Of a DNA stretch of 64,000 nucleotides, positions 59,079 to 64,000 are shown one piece after another. The stretch comes from Delphinapterus leucas. Taxonomy: Eukaryota > Chordata > Mammalia > Artiodactyla > Monodontidae. Under the pieces are notes generated by a model. It worked only from the letters and a program-made list of their open reading frames with translations, ran no database searches and was not told the DNA's origin. The DNA lies in NCBI RefSeq assembly GCF_002288925.2, contig NW_022098000.1:5490510-5554509 (forward strand), written 5' to 3'. Positions within the stretch are counted from its first letter, which is position 1. Each line of letters opens with the position of its first letter. The position numbers and the translations under genes are program-made.

Positions 59079-59550
59079 TTGGACTAGTTTTCTAGGGCTT
59101 AACAAATGACCACAAATTGGGTGGCTTATAACAATAGAAATTTATTCTTTCACAGTTCTGGAAGCAAAAAGGCCAAAATCAAGGTGCCAGCAGGTTGGTT
59201 CCTGCTGGAGGGCTGCAAGGGAGCACCTGATCCGTGCTTCCCTCCCAGCTTCTGGAACTTACCAGCCATCCTTGGCATTTCTTGGCTTGTAGCTACATGA
59301 CTCCAAACTCTGCTCCTGTTGTCACATGGCCATCTTCTCTCTATGTGTCCCTGTGCTTCACATGGCATTCTCCTCTGTGTCTCTGTGTCCAAACTTCCCT
59401 TAGGGTGTTGGATTGGAGCCACCTTAATGACCTCAACTTACCTCGATTACATCTCCAAAGACCTTTTTTCCAAATAAGGTCACATTCCCAAGTACCAGGG
59501 GTTAGGATTTCAACATCTCTTTTGGGAGGACGCAATGCCATCAATAACAG
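59079..59550 (-). mobile_element. MaLR LTR, MLT1 type
   Basis: Reversed MLT1: 'aaattgggtggcttataaca', 'atttattctttcacagttct', 'tccaaataaggtcacattcc' and a 'gcaatgccatcaataacag' end, in consensus order. Confidence 0.88.
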
Positions 59551-60202
59551 GTGATGAATTTGCTAATTGCTAGAGAGAATTTAGAGTCAATCAAGTTCTG
59601 CCCACTGGCCTGAGTATCTTCATTCCTTATATGAGGAGGGCAAACAGACTTGATTTGGGTAGGGATAACTCTCTTCTAGTTTTCACTTGAGTTCTGTTTT
59701 GATACTTTTTTCAGTTTTAGAAGAAATGGTATTTGCCTTGTCTCTAAATCTATTATTAACTCTGTATGTAGATAAGTCATCCCAGAAGGTAAAATTACAA
59801 AGGCTGTTGAGTTAGTCATTGCTGGCCATGACATGGGAGAAAGAAAATAGAGGTCACCTCAGAGAAGTTCCTCCACTCTTGCCAGAGGCTGGCTGTGTGC
59901 AAAGAACTTCACCAGCTGGGAGGGAAAGTAGTAAACGGGACCCCTTTTTTTAAAGAAAGCCTGGAATAACATATTCCAGCCCCTTCTGTATCTTAAAAGC
60001 AGGCATGAAGTTTGGTTTAAGGCTATTAGCTTCCAAAGTTACAAATGTAAGATCGAAGGGAAACGACAGTGACATAGTTCCATGCAGGCGAAATGGTTCC
60101 TCCTTTCCCCATCCTTTAGGAAAAAACAATAACAAAAAATTGCTTGTGGAGAGTATGAAAGTTAAATTTACCTGTTTGCTTTGTCTGTTTATTTATATCA
60201 TG
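59551..60202. other. Intergenic sequence, nothing recognised
   Basis: No exon or repeat family assigned. Confidence 0.45.
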
Positions 60203-60400
60203 GGTCAGCAATGGGGGCCCACGTGACAATCTGATGGCTGCCTGTTTTGTGAATAAAGTTTTATTGAAACACAGTCACCCTTATTTGTTTTATTATCTAT
60301 CGCTGTTTCACACTACATGGCAGAACTGGGTGTTGCCAGCAAAGCCTGAAACATTTACCATCCGGCCCTTAACAGAAGAAGTTTGCCAGTCCTTTAGATT
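60203..60400. mobile_element. Old DNA-transposon-like repeat
   Basis: 'gggtcagcaatgggggccc', 'aaataaagttttattgaaac' shape (here GAATAAAGTTTTATTGAAAC) and 'gcaaagcctgaaacatttac' match a common mammalian MER repeat whose exact name I cannot fix. Confidence 0.6.
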
Positions 60401-60915
60401 TAGGGAATTAGGAAATAAAGGATATCACGAGGCACCAGACACCCTACTCATGGATTACCAGTAGTAACTTGCAACCTCTTGGCACTGCCATTTCTTTAAC
60501 AAGCCTATGAGCTTAGTGGTAAACACTTGGCATTTGTGCCTATTGGTACAAGCCAGGCAGGGTTTAAACAACCAAAAACCCCTAGCAATCTAAAGAATAG
60601 GGATGCCAAAAGTGGATACTATTAAGAATCAGAATCCCCGAACTGATAGAAAAGAAGACTGAACCACAGTCTAGGATAGCCTTCTAGGGCTTGAAGCAGG
60701 GTGTGGATGAAGAATGACGCCTGCCATATCAGTAAACCAAGGATGTTGCAGCCATCAAGCCCTCAGCCACTGCAGCCACGCCCAACAGTGCACCCTGAGG
60801 GGCTTCAGGATGGAAAAAAGGAGGATACTGGCCCCAGATAGCTAAGGTGCATTTCAAAGGAATCGTTTCAGTGAGCCCATACTCTTGTACCTTCCCATAC
60901 ATGGAAAAGTGCTAA
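60401..60915. other. Intergenic sequence, nothing recognised
   Basis: No exon or repeat family assigned. Confidence 0.4.
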
Positions 60916-60919
60916 AATC

Positions 60920-61138
60920 CTTAACTTGAGATGTCTGGTTTTCTTTAATTAACAGTAACCTTTTGATGTTCCAACTCCCTGGTTTTTGTTGCAAAAACTC
61001 TGTCCCGCCTCCTCCCTTACTCTTCGAAGCAGTTCCTCACAGCTATCTGAGAAGCTGCCTCCCAGGCTCAAGTCCTCAGCGAGTCCACCAAATAAAACAT
61101 AATTCTCAACTTTTAGGTTGTGCACTTTTTTCAGTTGA
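60920..61138 (+). mobile_element. ERV LTR-like 3' portion
   Basis: Contains 'ctcttcgaagcagttcctca', 'agctatctgagaagctgcct', a poly(A) signal AATAAAAC at about 61092, and 'ttaggttgtgcacttttttc' then 'agttgaca'. This is the R/U5 layout of a class I endogenous retrovirus LTR of artiodactyls as I recall it. No gag, pol or env remains recognised. Confidence 0.6.
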
Positions 61139-61249
61139 CAAGGGGATAAAATGCTCTTCTTATGCTTGTTGATAACCACTTTCTGGCACTTCTCCTTGCT
61201 AACGTCATTCTTGTACTTTGTCCCCTCCTTTGCTTGGGTCACCAAACCA

Positions 61250-61560
61250 CACCAAACAGTACTGTAGACCCCTGAGCCGTTCGCGGGGTCCCCCCCAGAG
61301 CACCTCAGACCCAGTGCTCTATAAAAAGCACCTGCCATTTTGTCCCAGGGGCTGAGGCTCCTCTCTCAGCTCCCACACCCCTCTCCCCAGCCTATGGCTT
61401 TGATCGGGTGTGCCCGTATTCTCAACCCAAACTGTCTTTCCGGCCGGGCCCTATGGATGAATGCCTCGGCTGAACCGTCTGCCTGGCTTCGCATCAGATC
61501 ATCTTTGAATCCAGGCTCTGCGGCGAAAATGCCAGACCTGATCTAGCCCAGTCCGCTCTG
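61250..61560 (+). promoter_or_regulatory. GC-rich patch with a TATA box
   Basis: TATAAAAA at 61320-61327 lies after a CpG-bearing 'gagccgttcgcggggtcccc' and before 'ggctgaggctcctctctcag'. The layout resembles a core promoter or another LTR. No downstream exon was recognised. Confidence 0.4.
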
Positions 61561-63915
61561 ACCTCATTATTTTTCCCCTAAGGGCACAATGTCCAATCTC
61601 TACCACTAAGCCACAGGGACTTCGATGTACTATATTGGCTGTTGCCTTTTTGCTGAATCTGTCTTTCCATGACAGTTTCTGGGTTAACCCAACTTAGAAT
61701 ATACCAGAACCTGAAGGGGCTGCTAATCTTTTATGTCCTAGGAGAATATATATATATATATATGGCATTTAGAAGCTTGCCTGACTATAATAAGCACCTA
61801 ATACATGGTAGTTTTTATGTTATTATGTTATCTGAGCCAGCGACTGTAGTTTCTTAAATGCTACCCAGTATTCAGAGAGCTTCTTAGAACCAAGCGTTTA
61901 CTTCTAAGAACAGGATTTGTCTTCAGGTTATTGAAACTGTAGTCTTATCTAGGATCTCTTTTGAATATTTCTCAATTCCTATTTCCAGGTGGAGAAGGAA
62001 AGCTTGGGAAATGTGCCTTTAAGTAGAATGAGAAGGCAAGAATACCTGTATTTATTTTTCTTATTTTATTTTTAAGCCACTGAAGCTCAGTTGGGCCAAT
62101 AGATAAGCAATCCTTGAACTGTCACAAGCTTTGTCTAAAACAGAAGCATGTTTTTCATCTTCTCAACAGAGTGTCTTTTATACTTTTCCATATAGCAAGG
62201 ATTGTTTTTCCCCAAATACTAGCACAGAAAGAACTACTCAGTGTCAGAGATAGCATATTTACCCAACATAACTGCAGCCCTTCAGGGTCATCTATTTTCA
62301 TGTGCTGCTAGATGATCCATGGTTATGATGTGCTGAGTATTTACTGCTCATCTCTTGAGCTTCAGGTCTCTTCATGTTGGTGTCTTGTCCTTTGAACTCT
62401 TTGTCCAGCCAGCCCTGGGAGACAGGGCTGCAGGAAGGGGTGTAATAGAAATCAGGAAGCAAAGGTACTGGTTCCCCAGCAGCGGCCAATCTGGGAACGG
62501 ACCTGTTTCAAAGATTATTTGGGACAAACACATGCTGTACTGTTCCCAAGACTACCTGTCCAGTGTCTGCTCCAGAAGTAGCCACGTGAGGTGGATAATA
62601 ATTAATGGGCGTGTAGGGACCAGACCAGTAACTTGGTAACCACAGGGAAATTTTAGACAGTGGGCCTGGCTCCAGATATGAGATAATCTGTGATCTTTAG
62701 AATCAGGCCTCATTTAGAAGAGCTGGAGCTGGAGTTGAGCCCATACTAGCCTGCAGGTAAGAGGGCCTCCCAGAGGCGTCTTGTCTAACACAAAGCCCGG
62801 AAGATTCCTTCTATCTTGGACTTGCTTTATTGTTGCCCTCATCAAACAATATCATAAATATTTCTCCATATTCTCCACTAAATTCTGAGCTCCTTAAGTG
62901 GTATGATCATATAATTTCCATGTTTAGATCCCCAGTGCCCGTCAATCAGCCAATTCACTAACCAATCAATTCATTTCAGGTGAAAAAAAACACTGTACCA
63001 CACACCCCTCAATTAGACCAAGCAGTTGAGATACTAATGGGGCTTCAGGGACTCCTCCAGCGTGGTTTAAATGTGGCATCTTCCTTTCTCCTACCTCTTT
63101 CTCTGGGTCATTCACAAATGGACTGGGAATGTTGGCCCCCTCGTGTCTTAAAACTAAAAGGCTCTGTCTGGTTGTGGGGCGATGAAAGAACACTTGGGAC
63201 TAACAAAATTGTTTCCACCTACCTGCCAGGTGGCATGAACGTCATCCAAGCCTAGATGCAGGGATTCACCCAAATGCTTGTTGTCATCTATTGCATCATC
63301 CTCTTCTAGGAAAGAAGAAAACAGCTTTCATATCTCTGTGCCCCTGAATGTTCTTGGTCTAACCTGACCAAAGGCAGCTCTTGGCCTTTCAGTGCCAAAA
63401 GCACTGACCATCCTAGTACCTACAGTGACACACTGACCAAGCACTCTGGAGGTGTGCATGACTCATGGAGTCCCACCTTCTGGAAGTTACAGCAGGAGTG
63501 GGGATAGCATAGCAGGGCCAGAGTCACAGCAGGAGAGGTGACCAACTTGTCATTTACCAGAGAACAAAGCAAGTTTTTTTCATTCTCAACCCCCCTGAAT
63601 AATATTCCATTTATGTATTATTCCTTTAAAATGAATCCAAATTTGCCCCTCATTTCCTTACTTTTAGTATCTCATTCTAGTTCTATTTAGATCCAGTGCC
63701 CTTCCTGTACCTATTTAAAACCCACTAGTTTACCATGTGAGTCAGATGTTCTGGACTCTGACCTCTGGTCCAATATTTGAGACAAGATGAAGAGGTGACT
63801 TTAAAACTTTCAAAGGATAAGAACCAAATCAGCACATCCAACCCTTACAACCTGCCATGTATCACAGAAGGTACTATATGGATGTTAAAAGGGTGAGCAG
63901 AAGTGCCTTAGGCTC
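61561..63915. other. Intergenic sequence, nothing recognised
   Basis: 2.3 kb with no supported gene. A (TA)n run sits at about 61748-61763, and an L2/MIR-like trace at about 62880-62945 ('gatccccagtgcccgtcaat'). Short frames are unremarkable. Confidence 0.5.
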
Positions 63916-64000
63916 CACATCCCCCCACCCCATCCCCCCACCCCCACCCCCCCACCCCATCCCCCCACCCCCCACCCCATCCCCCCACACCCACCCCCAC
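63916..64000 (+). repeat. C-rich tandem array at window edge
   Basis: Units of the CCCCCCACCCCAT type with variants, running off the end of the window. The complementary strand is G-rich. Confidence 0.9.

Noticed and set aside
1..64000. CRISPR arrays, operons, phage or bacterial defence genes
   Set aside because: The window is vertebrate nuclear DNA. No regularly spaced direct repeats with unique spacers and no prokaryotic gene organisation were seen.

Overview
This is a mammalian nuclear segment, almost certainly from a cetacean (a hippo relative is the main alternative). About a dozen interspersed repeats share one recognisable tRNA-derived body that starts near GGGCTTCCCTGGTGGCGCAG and usually ends in an A-tail. 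This is the CHR SINE group of whales and hippos. No ruminant BovB or Bov-tA type repeat was noticed. The rest is typical mammalian filler: 5'-truncated L1, old L2, MIR and MER5A copies, and MaLR LTRs. The species cannot be fixed from the sequence alone.

Only one intact protein-coding gene is convincing: KLHL31, on the + strand. It encodes a muscle BTB-BACK-kelch protein. Its coding exons are 36767-37938 and 39655-40387. Joined by canonical splice sites they give exactly 634 codons plus stop. A probable non-coding first exon and promoter lie near 26.3-26.65 kb in a GC-rich patch that ends in a strong donor. A 3.9-kb, nearly transposon-free 3' UTR runs to a strong AATAAA at 44257. From memory of the human locus, LRRC1 lies upstream and GCLC downstream; neither reaches into this window.

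Layout: 1-26 kb is intergenic, with old repeats, an isolated CpG island at 5.75-6.44 kb, a cluster of L1 fragments at 12.9-17.5 kb and several SINEs. 26.3-44.3 kb is the KLHL31 transcription unit; its roughly 10-kb first intron carries most of its repeats. 44.3-47.2 kb is unassigned sequence with two unexplained open frames. 47.2-49 kb is a minus-strand L1 carrying two SINEs. 50.5-54.4 kb holds an MST-type LTR, a decayed retrocopy of the MIA2/CTAGE5 coiled-coil region split by a SINE, and an MLT1-type LTR. 55-64 kb is intergenic, with a palindromic minisatellite, another MLT1-type LTR, an ERV-like LTR end, a TATA-bearing GC patch and a C-rich array at the window edge.

No multi-gene system, CRISPR array, operon or new enzyme pathway is visible. 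The items most worth checking are the MIA2-family retropseudogene, the abrupt GC jump inside the KLHL31 coding sequence, the orphan CpG island, and the nested-transposon chronologies. Repeat family names come from memory of consensus sequences, and their boundaries are approximate unless a target-site duplication (TSD) is given.
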